64,000 nucleotides of DNA from Streptomyces longisporoflavus (GCF_014649775.1 NZ_BMTR01000002.1:248001-312000); one strand, 5' to 3'. Counted from the first letter of the stretch, positions 23,664-33,354 are shown. The notes: generated by a model not told the origin, from the letters alone. Numbers and translations are program-made.

Positions 23664-25226
23664 TTAGACCCGCAGCCAGACCGCCGTGTCCTGTGGCAAC
23701 TGCCCCCGCGGGGACAAGGGGCCGCTGGCCAGCAGGAGTTCGGTGTCGGCGGGCAGCGCCACGTCGTCCGGGCCGAAGTTGGCCAGGCAGAGCCAGGTCG
23801 TGCCGTCCCGCTCGGAGGTGCGGGCGAAACAGAGCACCCGCGGCTCCTCGGCGCGCAGCCGGCGCAGCGGTCCCGCGTCGCCCAGGGAGCGCCGCAGCCG
23901 CAGTGCCGTGCGATACAGGCAGAGCATCGATTCCGGGTCGCGCGCCTGCCGTTCGGCGGCGTAGGCGGACCAGCCGGGCGGCACCGGAAGCCAGCTGCGC
24001 TCCGGGGTGCCGTCCCAGGGCAGCGGTACCCGGCAGCCGTCCCGGCCCGGGTCCACTTTGCCGGAGCGTGCGTACATCGGGTCCTGGATGCGCTCGCGCG
24101 GTATGTCGACCTCGGGCAGCCCCAGTTCCTCGCCCTGGTAGAGATAGACGGAACCGGGCAACGCCAGGGTGAGCAGGGCTGCGGCGCGCGCCCTGCGGGT
24201 GCCGAGTTCCAGATCGGTGGGGACCCCGAAGCGTTTGCGCTCGAAGGCGAAGCCGGTGTCCTCGGCCCTGCCGTAGCGGGTGACCGTGCGGGTCACGTCG
24301 TGGTTGGCAAGGACCCAGGTGGCGGGCGCGCCGACCGGGGCGTGGGTGGACAGGGTGAGGTCGATCGACTCCCACAGCTGGGCCGGGTCCCAGGGCCGGG
24401 AGAGGAAGTCGAAGTTGAAGGCGGTGTGCAGCTCGTCGGGGCGCAGGTAGCGGGCGAACCGCTCGGCGTCCGGCAGCCAGATCTCGCCGATCAGCGCGGC
24501 TCCGTACTCGTCGGCGATCCGCCGCCAGGAGCGGTAGATGTCGTGCAGCCCGGGCTGGTCGTGGAAGGGGTGCGGACGTGCCGGATCCATGGAGGGCAAC
24601 CCGTCGGCCTTGGCGAGCAGCGCCGCGGAGTCGATGCGTACGCCGGACGCCCCGCGCTCGAACCAGAAGCGCAGGACGTCCTCGTGTTCCTGGCGGACCT
24701 TGGGGTGGCTCCAGTTGAGGTCGGGCTGCTCGGGCGCGAACAGGTGGAGGTACCACTCGCCGTCCTCCGTGCGCGACCACGGCACCCCGCCGAACTCGCC
24801 GACCCAGTCGTTGGGCGGCTGTGCCGAGTACGGACGGAAGTGGAACAGTTCCCGCTCCGGGGAGCCGGGCCCGGCCGCAAGGGCCGACTTGAACCATTCG
24901 TGCTGGTCGGAGACGTGGTTGGGCACGATGTCCACGATGCAGCGCAGGCCGAGTTCCCGGGCCTCGGCGATCAGCTGCTCCGCCTCGCGCAGGCTGCCGA
25001 ACGCCGGGTCGATGGTGCGGTAGTCGGCGACGTCGTAGCCGCCGTCGGCGAGCGGCGAGAGGTACCACGGGGTGAACCACAGGGCGTCCACGCCCAGTTC
25101 GGCCAGATAGGGCAGCCGGGCCCGGACACCGGCCAGGTCGCCGGTGCCGTCGCCGTTCCCGTCCGCGAAGGAACGGACGTACACCTGATAGATGGCAGCG
25201 CTGCGCCACCACTCCGTGCTGGGCAA
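23664..25226 (-). CDS. GH13 alpha-glucosidase/oligosaccharide hydrolase
   Basis: A 520-residue intracellular alpha-glycosidase of family GH13. The (beta/alpha)8 barrel has conserved region I DIVPNHVSDQHEWF, nucleophile D199 (GVRIDS), acid/base E248 (IGEIW) and transition-state D310 (LANHD); a C-terminal beta domain ends at TAVWLRV. It has no signal peptide, so it acts on imported oligosaccharides. It is the last gene of the ABC-importer operon, 66 bases after the second permease. With a GH87-like secreted enzyme next door, nigero-oligosaccharides (alpha-1,3) are a likely substrate, though alpha-1,4 or alpha-1,6 activity is not excluded. Confidence 0.9.
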   Translation of the reverse strand: MPSTEWWRSAAIYQVYVRSFADGNGDGTGDLAGVRARLPYLAELGVDALWFTPWYLSPLADGGYDVADYRTIDPAFGSLREAEQLIAEARELGLRCIVDIVPNHVSDQHEWFKSALAAGPGSPERELFHFRPYSAQPPNDWVGEFGGVPWSRTEDGEWYLHLFAPEQPDLNWSHPKVRQEHEDVLRFWFERGASGVRIDSAALLAKADGLPSMDPARPHPFHDQPGLHDIYRSWRRIADEYGAALIGEIWLPDAERFARYLRPDELHTAFNFDFLSRPWDPAQLWESIDLTLSTHAPVGAPATWVLANHDVTRTVTRYGRAEDTGFAFERKRFGVPTDLELGTRRARAAALLTLALPGSVYLYQGEELGLPEVDIPRERIQDPMYARSGKVDPGRDGCRVPLPWDGTPERSWLPVPPGWSAYAAERQARDPESMLCLYRTALRLRRSLGDAGPLRRLRAEEPRVLCFARTSERDGTTWLCLANFGPDDVALPADTELLLASGPLSPRGQLPQDTAVWLRV

Positions 25227-25292
25227 GGGGGAGTCCTTTCGTACGGATCGCGTACGGACCTGAGGTCGGGCGGAAGTGGGGAAGAGCGCGGC

Positions 25293-26174
25293 TCAGCCCT
25301 TGAGGCTGCCGGCGCCGAGCCCGGCGACGATATGGCGCTGGAAGACCAGGAACAGCGCGATCAGCGGCAGGGATGCCATCACGAGTCCGGCCACCAGACT
25401 GTTCAGCGGGGTGTCCTGGGCCACGCGCTGGAGGAAGACGCTCAGCGGCTGCTGTGCCGGGTCGGGCAGGACGAGCAGCGGCCAGAGGAAGTCCTTCCAG
25501 GCCGTGACGATGGAGAGGATGGAGACCACCGCGAGGATCGGCCGGGCCAGCGGGAGCACGATGCGCCACATGGTCGTGACCGGGCCCGCGCCGTCCACCT
25601 TCGCCGCGTCGAGGAGCTCGTCGGGGATCCGGTCGAAGAAGTTCTTCAGGATGTAGATGTTGAAGGCGTTGGCGGCCGCCGGCAGCCAGACCGCGCTGGG
25701 GCTGTTGATCAGATTGCGGTTGAAGAGCGGAACGTCCACCACGGTGAGGTAGACCGGCACGAGCAGGGCGGTGGCGGGCATCATCAGGGTCACGAGCATC
25801 AGGCCGAGCACCACGTTGCCGAACCGCGGGCGCAGTTTGGACAGCGCGTACGCGGCCGGTACCTGCACCGCCAGCTGCACAAGCCAGGCGCCGCCGGCCA
25901 GGACGACCGTGTTGAGGAAGTAGTCGGCCAGGTCCATCTCGCGCCACGCCTTGGCGTAGTTCTCGGGGTGCCAGCTCTCCGGTATGTAGGTGGGCGGGTT
26001 CTGCGCCAGCTCGGTGGAGGACTTCATGGCGCCGGTCGCGGCCCAGTACAGCGGCACGACGAAGGCCACCGTGAACAGCGCGAGCGCGACGGCGAGCATC
26101 GACCAGTAGATGAGCCGGCCCTTGCGCGTCCTGAGAACGGCGGGGCGCACGAGGGTGCGCATCGAGGCGGACAT
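25293..26174 (-). CDS. ABC sugar transporter permease (MalG type)
   Basis: A 293-residue, six-helix inner-membrane permease of carbohydrate ABC importers (CUT1). The EAA loop that docks the ATPase is ELLDAAKVDGAGPVTTMWRIVLPLARP. It pairs with the MalF-type permease five bases upstream. As in many Streptomyces CUT1 systems there is no ATPase gene here; the shared MsiK ATPase encoded elsewhere probably energises it. A start at 26162 is an alternative. Confidence 0.9.
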   Translation of the reverse strand: MSASMRTLVRPAVLRTRKGRLIYWSMLAVALALFTVAFVVPLYWAATGAMKSSTELAQNPPTYIPESWHPENYAKAWREMDLADYFLNTVVLAGGAWLVQLAVQVPAAYALSKLRPRFGNVVLGLMLVTLMMPATALLVPVYLTVVDVPLFNRNLINSPSAVWLPAAANAFNIYILKNFFDRIPDELLDAAKVDGAGPVTTMWRIVLPLARPILAVVSILSIVTAWKDFLWPLLVLPDPAQQPLSVFLQRVAQDTPLNSLVAGLVMASLPLIALFLVFQRHIVAGLGAGSLKG

Positions 26175-26179
26175 CCTGC

Positions 26180-27130
26180 TCACTCCTTCGAGGCGCGGGT
26201 GAGGCGCAGATAGAGGGCGGAGAAGGCGCCCAGGACGATCAGGAGCAGCAGGCTCAGCGCGCTGGCGGTGCCGAAGTCGTTGTAGACGAAGGCATAGCGG
26301 TAGACCAGGAACATGACGGTCACCGTGGAGTCCTCGGGGCCCCCGCCGGTCATCACGTACGGCTCGGTGAACACCTGCATCGTCGCGACGATCTGGAGCA
26401 GCAGCAGGACAAGCAGAACGAACCGGGTCTGCGGGACGGTGACGTGGCGCAGGCGCTGCCACACGTTGGCGCCGTCCAGTTCCGCGGCTTCGTACAGCTC
26501 GCCGGGGATGGTCTGCAGGGCGGCCAGGTAGATCAGGGTCGTGGTGCCCATGTTGGCCCAGGTCGAGACGATGACCAGGGAGATCAGCGAGGTGGACGAG
26601 GAGTCGAGCCAGGCCGAGGTCGGCAGGTGCAGCGTGCGCAGGATTTCGTTGAGCAGCCCGGGGCCCGGGTCGTAGAACCACTTCCACATCAGCGCCACCA
26701 CCACGGGCGGCAGCATCACCGGCAGGTAGACCAGGATCCGGAAGTACGCCCTCGCGTGGCGGAACTCGTTGAGGAGCACCGCGGTCAGGAAGGGCACCGC
26801 GAAGCCGAGCAGCAGCGCGTACAGGGTGAACAGGCCGGTGTTCTTCCAGGCGGTGAGGAACAGCGGGTCGTTGAACAGCTTCTCGAAGTTGTCGGCGCCG
26901 ACCCAGGTGTTGCCGGTGGCGAAATTGACTTCCTGGAAGCCGAGGAGCACGTTGCGGATGATCGGCCACCACGAGAACAGGGCGAAGATCACCACGGCCG
27001 CGCAGAGGAACCCGTAGGCCGTCATGTGTTCGCGCAGTGCGCGGCGCCGGGCCGCCCGCCGCCGCTGGGGGGCGGGCGGCAGCGGGGGCGCGGCCACGGG
27101 CCGGGGGGATGTCTTCAGGGACATGCTCAT
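26180..27130 (-). CDS. ABC sugar transporter permease (MalF type)
   Basis: A 316-residue, six-helix permease of a CUT1 importer, with a long basic cytoplasmic N-terminus and the EAA loop ELYEAAELDGANVWQRLRHVTVPQ. It forms the translocation pore with the MalG-type partner. The start overlaps the stop of the substrate-binding lipoprotein as ATGA, so the operon order is binding protein, MalF, MalG, GH13. Confidence 0.9.
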   Translation of the reverse strand: MSMSLKTSPRPVAAPPLPPAPQRRRAARRRALREHMTAYGFLCAAVVIFALFSWWPIIRNVLLGFQEVNFATGNTWVGADNFEKLFNDPLFLTAWKNTGLFTLYALLLGFAVPFLTAVLLNEFRHARAYFRILVYLPVMLPPVVVALMWKWFYDPGPGLLNEILRTLHLPTSAWLDSSSTSLISLVIVSTWANMGTTTLIYLAALQTIPGELYEAAELDGANVWQRLRHVTVPQTRFVLLVLLLLQIVATMQVFTEPYVMTGGGPEDSTVTVMFLVYRYAFVYNDFGTASALSLLLLIVLGAFSALYLRLTRASKE

Positions 27131-28497
27131 CAGGAGCCGCTGTAGATCGCGTTGACCTTCTTCTCGGCGTCGTCGAGAAGCGCGTCGATGTCGGTGTCCT
27201 TCTTGGTGAGGACGGACTGCATCGCCGAGTCGAGGATCGCGTAGACCTCCTGGGCTCTGGGCGGCTCGATCACGCCGGGCACCTCGGGCGCGGAGTCCAT
27301 GAACGCCTGGTAGTTGCCGGTCGGCATGTTGGCGTTCTCTTTCTTGACCTGCTCGACCTGCTCGCGGACGGAGCCCTCGAAGACGTCGGGCACCATGGGC
27401 ATCGGGATGCCGACCGGGAGCTTGGCCTTGGCGTAGTCGGCGACGTTCTTCTCGATGAGCTCGGGGTTGAGGTAGCGCCACTGGATCCACTTGACGCCGG
27501 CCTTGATCTTCTCCGGGGACGCCTTGGGGTTGATCATGTAGCCCTCGCCGCCGAGCAGCGTGCCCTTCGCGTCGGGGACCGGGGCCAGGGCGTAGTCCTC
27601 GTACTTCCCGCCGAACTGCTTGGCGATGACGGTGATGTTGTCGGCCGCCGAGACGTACATGCCGAGCTTGCCCGAGCCCATCATCCGCTGCACGTCCTCG
27701 ACCTGGAGCAGCTGCTTGCTGCCCATCGAGTTGTCCTTCCAGCGCATGTCGTACAGGTCCTGGAAGGTGGCCTTGCCCTCGGGGGTGTTGAACGCGGCCT
27801 TCCACTTGCCGCCGCTCTGCGTGGCGATCTTGCCGCCGCGGGAGTACAGCTCCGCCGTGTAGTGCCAGCCGCCCTGGTTGTTCTTGGAGAAGTCGGCGTA
27901 GCCCACCGTGTTGTCGCCGAGCGCGGCGATCTTCTTGGCGGCCTTGCGGACGTCCGCCCAGGTCTTGGGCGCCTTGTCGGGGTCGAGGCCGGCCTTCTCG
28001 AACAGCGCGCGGTTGTAGACCAGGCCCATCGAGTAGTTGGACGTCGGCAGGCCGTACTGGCGGCCCTCGTCGTCCTGGAAGATCTTCATCAGCGGGTCCT
28101 GGATGTCGTCGCGGTGCGGCATGTCCTTGACGGCGTCCGTGATGTCCGCTGCCTGCTTCTTCTCGATCAGGGAGCGCGTGTCGGTGAAGTAGACGTAGAA
28201 GACGTCCTCCAGCTTTCCGCCGGCCAGCTTCGCGTTGAAGGTCTTCGGGTCCATGAAGCCCTCGTGCGGCACGATGTCGATGTCCGGGTTGGCCTTCTCG
28301 AACTGCTTCACGTGCTTGTCGAAGAGCGTGCGCTCGAAGGCCTGGGTCTTGGGCGGCTGCCCGTTGACGTCGAGCTTCACCTTGCCGCCGGAATCCGATT
28401 CGCTTCCGTCGCTGCTGGTGCCGCAGGCGGACAACGAAACCAGCGAAAGAACGGTCGCTGTGGCGAGCGCAAGCGTGCGCCGGCGTGTGAATGACAT
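27130..28497 (-). CDS. Sugar ABC transporter substrate-binding lipoprotein
   Basis: A 455-residue extracellular binding protein. The N-terminus has a twin-arginine-like MSFTRRRTL, a hydrophobic stretch and the lipobox LSAC near residue 25, so it is lipid-anchored outside the membrane. The rest is a two-lobed CUT1 binding fold (WADVRKAAKKIAALG; MINPKASPEKIKAGVKWIQW). It captures oligosaccharides released by the divergent GH87-like enzyme. First gene of the operon; dyad sites with TTGCAA/TTGCGC half-sites lie about 150 bases upstream. Confidence 0.92.
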   Translation of the reverse strand: MSFTRRRTLALATATVLSLVSLSACGTSSDGSESDSGGKVKLDVNGQPPKTQAFERTLFDKHVKQFEKANPDIDIVPHEGFMDPKTFNAKLAGGKLEDVFYVYFTDTRSLIEKKQAADITDAVKDMPHRDDIQDPLMKIFQDDEGRQYGLPTSNYSMGLVYNRALFEKAGLDPDKAPKTWADVRKAAKKIAALGDNTVGYADFSKNNQGGWHYTAELYSRGGKIATQSGGKWKAAFNTPEGKATFQDLYDMRWKDNSMGSKQLLQVEDVQRMMGSGKLGMYVSAADNITVIAKQFGGKYEDYALAPVPDAKGTLLGGEGYMINPKASPEKIKAGVKWIQWRYLNPELIEKNVADYAKAKLPVGIPMPMVPDVFEGSVREQVEQVKKENANMPTGNYQAFMDSAPEVPGVIEPPRAQEVYAILDSAMQSVLTKKDTDIDALLDDAEKKVNAIYSGS

Positions 28498-28646
28498 CAG
28501 GGGACCCCCTCCGGGTCGTGCTTTACGGCGCGGTGCCGCCCTGTTCGGGCGGGGCGGCAGCGCACCCCTCACGGGCACGGTCGGCTCGCCGTGGTGCTGT
28601 GGGTGCCGGGTGCGGCGCATACTCAACCACCGACGTAACCCGTGCG

Positions 28647-28670
28647 CAATATATTGAGCGCAAGTTGCAA
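28647..28670 (-). promoter_or_regulatory. Operator region of the ABC/GH13 operon
   Basis: CAATATATTG (28647-28656) is a perfect palindrome. GCGCAAGTTGCAA (28658-28670), read on the minus strand as TTGCAACTTGCGC, differs by two inserted bases from TTGCAACACTTGCGC at 33327, in front of the LacI gene. TTGCAA-type half-sites are known for MalR/AglR-type sugar repressors of Streptomyces. Confidence 0.5.
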
Positions 28671-28855
28671 AAACTGTATTGACTCCGGAGAGCGTTGCTA
28701 CCGCAAGACGACTGCTACCGGATGGACCGCCCGCCATGCCTGCGACGGGCGGTGACCGCCGAGCCAGGGGCGCCGGGACGGCGGCAAGGGCACGGTCACG
28801 AGTTCCACTTCGGCTGTAGTCAACTCGACACTTCTCTGCAATTCTCCCACTTCTC

Positions 28856-28875
28856 AACGCGAAAACGTGCGCGTT
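28856..28875 (+). promoter_or_regulatory. Inverted repeat AACGCG-N8-CGCGTT before the GH87 gene
   Basis: Perfect 6-8-6 dyad 26 bases before ATG 28902, placed to act on transcription or early translation. It differs from the TTGCAA-type site, so a different protein may bind. Confidence 0.35.
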
Positions 28876-28901
28876 ACGAGAGTGAGGGAGTCGCACGAGC
28901 C

Positions 28902-31900
28902 ATGAGACGCATCAGAGACGCCCGGGGCCGGGCCCGAAGATCCCGCTGGTGGTGGCGGCCGTTCGCCGCCGCGCTCACCGCGACCCTGCTTCTGCTCGGC
29001 CTGCCCGCCCTCTCCGCCTCGGCCGCGGGCGGCCCCGACCAGGCGGCGGGCAAACCGGCCAAGGCGAGCAGCGCCAAGGAGGGGCGCGGCGCAGGCCAGA
29101 TCACCGACGGCAACGCGGGCTCGTACTGGGAGAGTTCGTCGTCCGACTTCCCCCAGTGGGTCCAGGTCGACCTCGGGCGCGCCACCCGCGTCGACGAGGT
29201 GGTCCTCAAGCTGCCCTCGGCCTGGGAGCCCCGCAAGCAGACCCTGTCCGTGCAGGGCAGCGCGGACGGCTCCGGCTTCGGCACCCTCGCCGCATCGGCC
29301 GCGCACTCCTTCGAACCCGGCTCGGGCAATACGGTGACGGTCCGCTTCGCGGCCGCACAGACCCGGTACGTACGGGTGCACATCACCGCCAACACCGGCT
29401 GGCCCGCCGCCCAGCTCGCCGAACTTCAGGTGTACGCCGCCGCCGACGCCTCGGTGAACCTGGCTCTGGGCAAGACGCTCAAGGCCGCGAGCCACACCCA
29501 GACGTACACCGCCGCGAACGCCAACGACGGCGACCGGTCCAGTTACTGGGAGAGCGAGAACGGCAAGCTGCCCCAGTGGATCCAGGCCGACCTCGGCACG
29601 ACGACGCGGGTCGACGAGGTGGTCCTGCGGGTGCCCGGCAACTGGGGCGACCGCACCCAGACCCTCAAGATCCAGGGCAGTACGAACGGCTCGGACTTCA
29701 CCGATCTGACCGCGTCCAAGGAGCACGCCTTCACCGCGGCGTCGGAGCACTCCTCGACGCTCTCCTTCGACTCGGCCACCACGCGCTACGTCCGTGTCCT
29801 GATCACCGCCAACACCGGACAGCCCGCGGGCCAGCTGTCCGAGCTGGAGATATACGGTCCCGCGGGCGGCGACACCCAGGCCCCCACCGCCCCCTCGAAC
29901 CTCGCCTTCACCCAGCCTTCAAGCGGTGAGATCAAGCTGAGCTGGGGCGCCTCCGACGACGACAAGGGCGTAACGGCCTACGACGTCTACGCCAACGGGG
30001 ACCTGCTCACCAGCGTCGCCGGTGACGTGCGCACGTACACCGACACGCGGCCGGCGAGCGCCGACGTCACCTACTACGTGCGCGCCCGCGACGCCGCCGG
30101 CAACGCCTCCGCCAACAGCAACTCCGTGATCCGCAAGGGCGATTCGGGCGACACCCAGGCCCCCACCGCCCCCTCGAACCTCGCCTTCACCCAGCCTTCA
30201 AGCGGAGAGATCAAGCTGAGCTGGGGCGCCTCGGACGACAACGTGAAGGTCACGGCCTACGACGTGTACGCCGACGGCAAGCTCCTGAAGTCCGTGGCCG
30301 GTGACGTGAGGACCTACACCGACACCCGGTCGGCCGGCGTCACGGTCTCCTACACGGTGCGGGCCCGCGACGCGGCCGGCAACGTCTCCGCGCACAGCAA
30401 CACCGTGACCCGGCCCGGCGGCGGCAACAAGAACCTGGCCGAGGGCAAGCCGATCGCGGCCTCCTCGGTGATCCACACGTTCGTCGCCGAGAACGCCAAC
30501 GACGGGCAGACGTCCACCTACTGGGAGGGCGCCGCGGGCAGCTACCCCCACACCCTGACCGTCAAGCTCGGCGCCAACGCCGACGTCGACGCGGTCGTCG
30601 TCAAGCTCAACCCGGACGCCGGCTGGGGCGCCCGCACCCAGAAGGTGCAGGTCCTCGGCCGGGAGCAGCAGGCCGCCGACTTCACCTCGCTGGTGGCGGA
30701 GAAGGAGTACTCCTTCAGCCCCTCGGGCAACCAGAACACCGTCACCATCCCGGTCTCGGCCAAGGTCGCCGACGTACGCCTGCGGTTCACCGCGAACAGC
30801 GGCGCCACCGCCGGACAGGTCGCCGAGTTCCAGGTCATGGGCGCCCCCGCGGCCAACCCCGACCTGGAGATCACCAAGCTGTCGTACGCCCCCGAGGCGC
30901 CGACCGAGACCGACGAGCCGACCCTGACCGCGATCGTGCGAAACCGCGGCAGCGAGGCCTCGACGGCAACCGACGCCACCTTCCGCCTCGGCGGCGACAA
31001 GGCGGGCACGGCGGCCGTGGGCGCACTCGGCGCGGGCGAGTCGGCGACGGTGAGCGCCAAGACCGATGCGCTCGCGGCGGGCTCATACCTCTTCAGCGCC
31101 GAAGTCGACGCGGAGAACAAGGTGATCGAGCAGGACGAGGGCAACAACACCCACACCAGTTCGAGCCCGCTGGTTGTCAAGCAGGTCGACTCGTCCGACC
31201 TGGTGGCATCGCCGGTGAGCTGGACCCCGTCCGCGCCCACCGCGGGCAAGGACGTCACCTTCAGCGTCGCGATCAAGAACCAGGGCAGCCAGGCGTCCGC
31301 GTCCGGCGCGCACGGCATCACCCTCCTCGTACAGGACGACAAGGGCGCCACGGTCAAGACCCTGACCGGCGCGCACAACGGCACCATCGGCGCGGGCGAC
31401 ACCACGGAGCCGGTCAAGCTCGGCACCTGGCAGGCCGCCAAAGGCCGCTTCACCGTCAAGACGGTCATCGCCGACGACGCCAACGAACTGCCGGTCAAGC
31501 GCGAGAACAACACCAGCAGCCGTTCGCTGTTCGTGGGCCGCGGCGCCGACATGCCCTACGACACCTACGAGGCCGAGGACGGTGTGCTCGCCGGAGGCGC
31601 GAAGACCGTCGGGCCCAACCGCACCGTCGGCGACCTCGCGGGCGAGGCGTCGGGCCGCAAGGCCGTCACCCTGAACTCCACGGGCGAATCCGTGGAGTTC
31701 ACCGCCAAGCAGGACACCAACACCCTGGTCACCCGCTTCTCCATCCCCGACGCGCCGGGCGGCGGAGGCACCGAGGCGACCCTGAACATCTACGTCGACG
31801 GCACCTTCCGCAAGGCGATCGACCTCACCTCCAAGTACTCCTGGCTGTACGGGGACGAGGCCGCGCCCGGCAACTCGCCGGGCGCGGGACCGGCCCGGCA

Positions 31901-33185
31901 CATCTACGACGAGGCGCACGTCCTGCTCGGCGGGACGGTCAAGGCGGGCAGCAAGATCAAGCTGCAGAAGGACAACGCCAACACCTCCCGCTACGCGATC
32001 GACTTCGTCGACCTCGAACAGGTGGCGCCGAAGGCCAACCCGGACCCGGCCGCCTACGTCGTGCCCGCCGGATTCGGCCACCAGGACGTGCAGAACGCCC
32101 TGGACAAGGTCCGCATGGACACCAGCGGCAAGCTGACGGGCGTCTACCTGCCCGCGGGTGACTACGAGACGGGCAACAAGTTCCAGGTCTACGGCAAGGC
32201 CGTCAAGGTGGTCGGCGCCGGGCCCTGGTACACCCGCTTCCACGCGCCCAAGTCCCAGGACAACACGGACATCGGGTTCCGGGCGGAGGCGAGCGCGAAG
32301 GGATCGTCCTTCTCGGGCTTCGCCTACTTCGGCAACTACACCTCGCGCATCGACGGCCCCGGCAAGGTCTTCGACTTCCAGAACGTCTCCGACATCACCA
32401 TCGACGACATCTGGAACGAGCACATGGTGTGCCTCTACTGGGGCGCCAACACGGACCGCATGACCATCAAGAACTCGCGGATCCGCAACATGTTCGCCGA
32501 CGGCATCAACATGACCAACGGCAGCACGGACAACCTGGTCGCCAACAACGAGGCAAGGGCCACCGGCGACGACAGCTTCGCCCTCTTCTCGGCGATCGAC
32601 GCCGGGGGCGCGGACATGAAGAACAACGTCTACGAGAACCTGACCACGATCCTGACCTGGCGTGCGGCGGGCGTCGCCGTCTACGGCGGCTACAACAACA
32701 CCTTCCGCAACATCCGTATCGCCGACACCCTGGTCTACTCCGGGATCACCATCTCCTCGCTGGACTTCGGCTACCCGATGAACGGCTTCGGTACCGATCC
32801 GACCACCTTCGAGAACATCACGATCGAACGGGCCGGCGGCACCTTCTGGAAGGGGCAGGACTTCCCCGCGATCTGGGCGTTCTCCGCGTCCAAGGTCTTC
32901 CAGGGAATTCGGGTGAACAACGTCGACATCATCGACCCCACGTATCACGGGGTGATGTTCCAGACGAAATACACGGGCAGCAATCCCGAGTTCCCCGTGA
33001 AGGACACCATCTTCACGGACGTGTCCATCTCGGGCGCACCGATCGGCATCTACGTCAACGAGATGCCGGAAGCGGGCCAGGGCCCCGCCGTGGGTGAAGC
33101 GACCTTCGTGCGGCCCGAGTTCAGCGGCAACGGACAGAACACCAAGAACGACACGTCGACGTTCAAGCTCACCCTGCAGCCCTGA
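28902..33185 (+). CDS. Secreted multidomain GH87-like alpha-1,3-glucanase
   Basis: A 1427-residue extracellular enzyme. In order: signal peptide (RRSRWWWRPF then a hydrophobic stretch, cleavage near ASAAGG); two F5/8C (discoidin) domains, about 45-185 and 187-325; two fibronectin-III domains, about 330-420 and 425-510; a third discoidin domain, about 512-650; two CARDB-like domains, about 655-880; a CBM6/35-like domain, about 885-1045; and a right-handed parallel beta-helix to the end. The helix carries MFADGINMTNGS and RATGDDSFALF: D1200, D1223 and D1224 reproduce the spacing of the catalytic D1045, D1068 and D1069 of the Paenibacillus GH87 alpha-1,3-glucanase Agl-FH1. It should cut fungal alpha-1,3-glucan. 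The start has a GAGGGAG ribosome site further upstream. Confidence 0.8.
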   Translation: MRRIRDARGRARRSRWWWRPFAAALTATLLLLGLPALSASAAGGPDQAAGKPAKASSAKEGRGAGQITDGNAGSYWESSSSDFPQWVQVDLGRATRVDEVVLKLPSAWEPRKQTLSVQGSADGSGFGTLAASAAHSFEPGSGNTVTVRFAAAQTRYVRVHITANTGWPAAQLAELQVYAAADASVNLALGKTLKAASHTQTYTAANANDGDRSSYWESENGKLPQWIQADLGTTTRVDEVVLRVPGNWGDRTQTLKIQGSTNGSDFTDLTASKEHAFTAASEHSSTLSFDSATTRYVRVLITANTGQPAGQLSELEIYGPAGGDTQAPTAPSNLAFTQPSSGEIKLSWGASDDDKGVTAYDVYANGDLLTSVAGDVRTYTDTRPASADVTYYVRARDAAGNASANSNSVIRKGDSGDTQAPTAPSNLAFTQPSSGEIKLSWGASDDNVKVTAYDVYADGKLLKSVAGDVRTYTDTRSAGVTVSYTVRARDAAGNVSAHSNTVTRPGGGNKNLAEGKPIAASSVIHTFVAENANDGQTSTYWEGAAGSYPHTLTVKLGANADVDAVVVKLNPDAGWGARTQKVQVLGREQQAADFTSLVAEKEYSFSPSGNQNTVTIPVSAKVADVRLRFTANSGATAGQVAEFQVMGAPAANPDLEITKLSYAPEAPTETDEPTLTAIVRNRGSEASTATDATFRLGGDKAGTAAVGALGAGESATVSAKTDALAAGSYLFSAEVDAENKVIEQDEGNNTHTSSSPLVVKQVDSSDLVASPVSWTPSAPTAGKDVTFSVAIKNQGSQASASGAHGITLLVQDDKGATVKTLTGAHNGTIGAGDTTEPVKLGTWQAAKGRFTVKTVIADDANELPVKRENNTSSRSLFVGRGADMPYDTYEAEDGVLAGGAKTVGPNRTVGDLAGEASGRKAVTLNSTGESVEFTAKQDTNTLVTRFSIPDAPGGGGTEATLNIYVDGTFRKAIDLTSKYSWLYGDEAAPGNSPGAGPARHIYDEAHVLLGGTVKAGSKIKLQKDNANTSRYAIDFVDLEQVAPKANPDPAAYVVPAGFGHQDVQNALDKVRMDTSGKLTGVYLPAGDYETGNKFQVYGKAVKVVGAGPWYTRFHAPKSQDNTDIGFRAEASAKGSSFSGFAYFGNYTSRIDGPGKVFDFQNVSDITIDDIWNEHMVCLYWGANTDRMTIKNSRIRNMFADGINMTNGSTDNLVANNEARATGDDSFALFSAIDAGGADMKNNVYENLTTILTWRAAGVAVYGGYNNTFRNIRIADTLVYSGITISSLDFGYPMNGFGTDPTTFENITIERAGGTFWKGQDFPAIWAFSASKVFQGIRVNNVDIIDPTYHGVMFQTKYTGSNPEFPVKDTIFTDVSISGAPIGIYVNEMPEAGQGPAVGEATFVRPEFSGNGQNTKNDTSTFKLTLQP

Positions 33186-33224
33186 CCCGGCCCTGACCCA
33201 CTGGAGAAGGATCAAGTCATAGGC

Positions 33225-33255
33225 GCACGGCCGTCCGGATTCCGGGCGGCCGTGC
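33225..33255 (+). terminator. Hairpin after the GH87 gene
   Basis: GCACGGCCGTCCGGA (33225-33239) pairs with TCCGGGCGGCCGTGC (33241-33255) with one G-U pair and a minimal loop, 40 bases after the stop. Its right arm begins the 20-base repeats. Confidence 0.65.
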
Positions 33256-33310
33256 ACATTGATCGCCGACCGTGCACATCGGTCGCCGGCCGTGCACACA
33301 TTGATCGCCG
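33251..33310 (+). repeat. Three tandem ~20-base repeats
   Basis: Units starting CGTGCACATTGATCGCCGAC occur at 33251-33270, 33271-33290 and 33291-33310, the last with a two-base insertion. They lie between the GH87 terminator and the promoter of the LacI gene. Confidence 0.85.
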
Positions 33311-33326
33311 CACGGACGCAACTGGC

Positions 33327-33354
33327 TTGCAACACTTGCGCTATTCTTGCGTTC
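33327..33354 (+). promoter_or_regulatory. Promoter/operator of the LacI gene at 33355
   Basis: TATTCT (33342-33347) is a -10 box seven bases before ATG, indicating a leaderless transcript. The dyad TTGCAACACTTGCGC (33327-33341) abuts it and matches the site upstream of the ABC operon; another TTGCG half-site follows at 33347. Autoregulation is likely. Confidence 0.55.

Noticed and set aside
22644..26213. A 1189-residue plus-strand frame across TetR, GH13 and the permeases
   Set aside because: It crosses well-supported genes on both strands and has no domain; an artefact of the base composition.
33251..33310. The three 20-base repeats as a CRISPR array
   Set aside because: The units are contiguous with no spacers, and there are no cas genes in the window.
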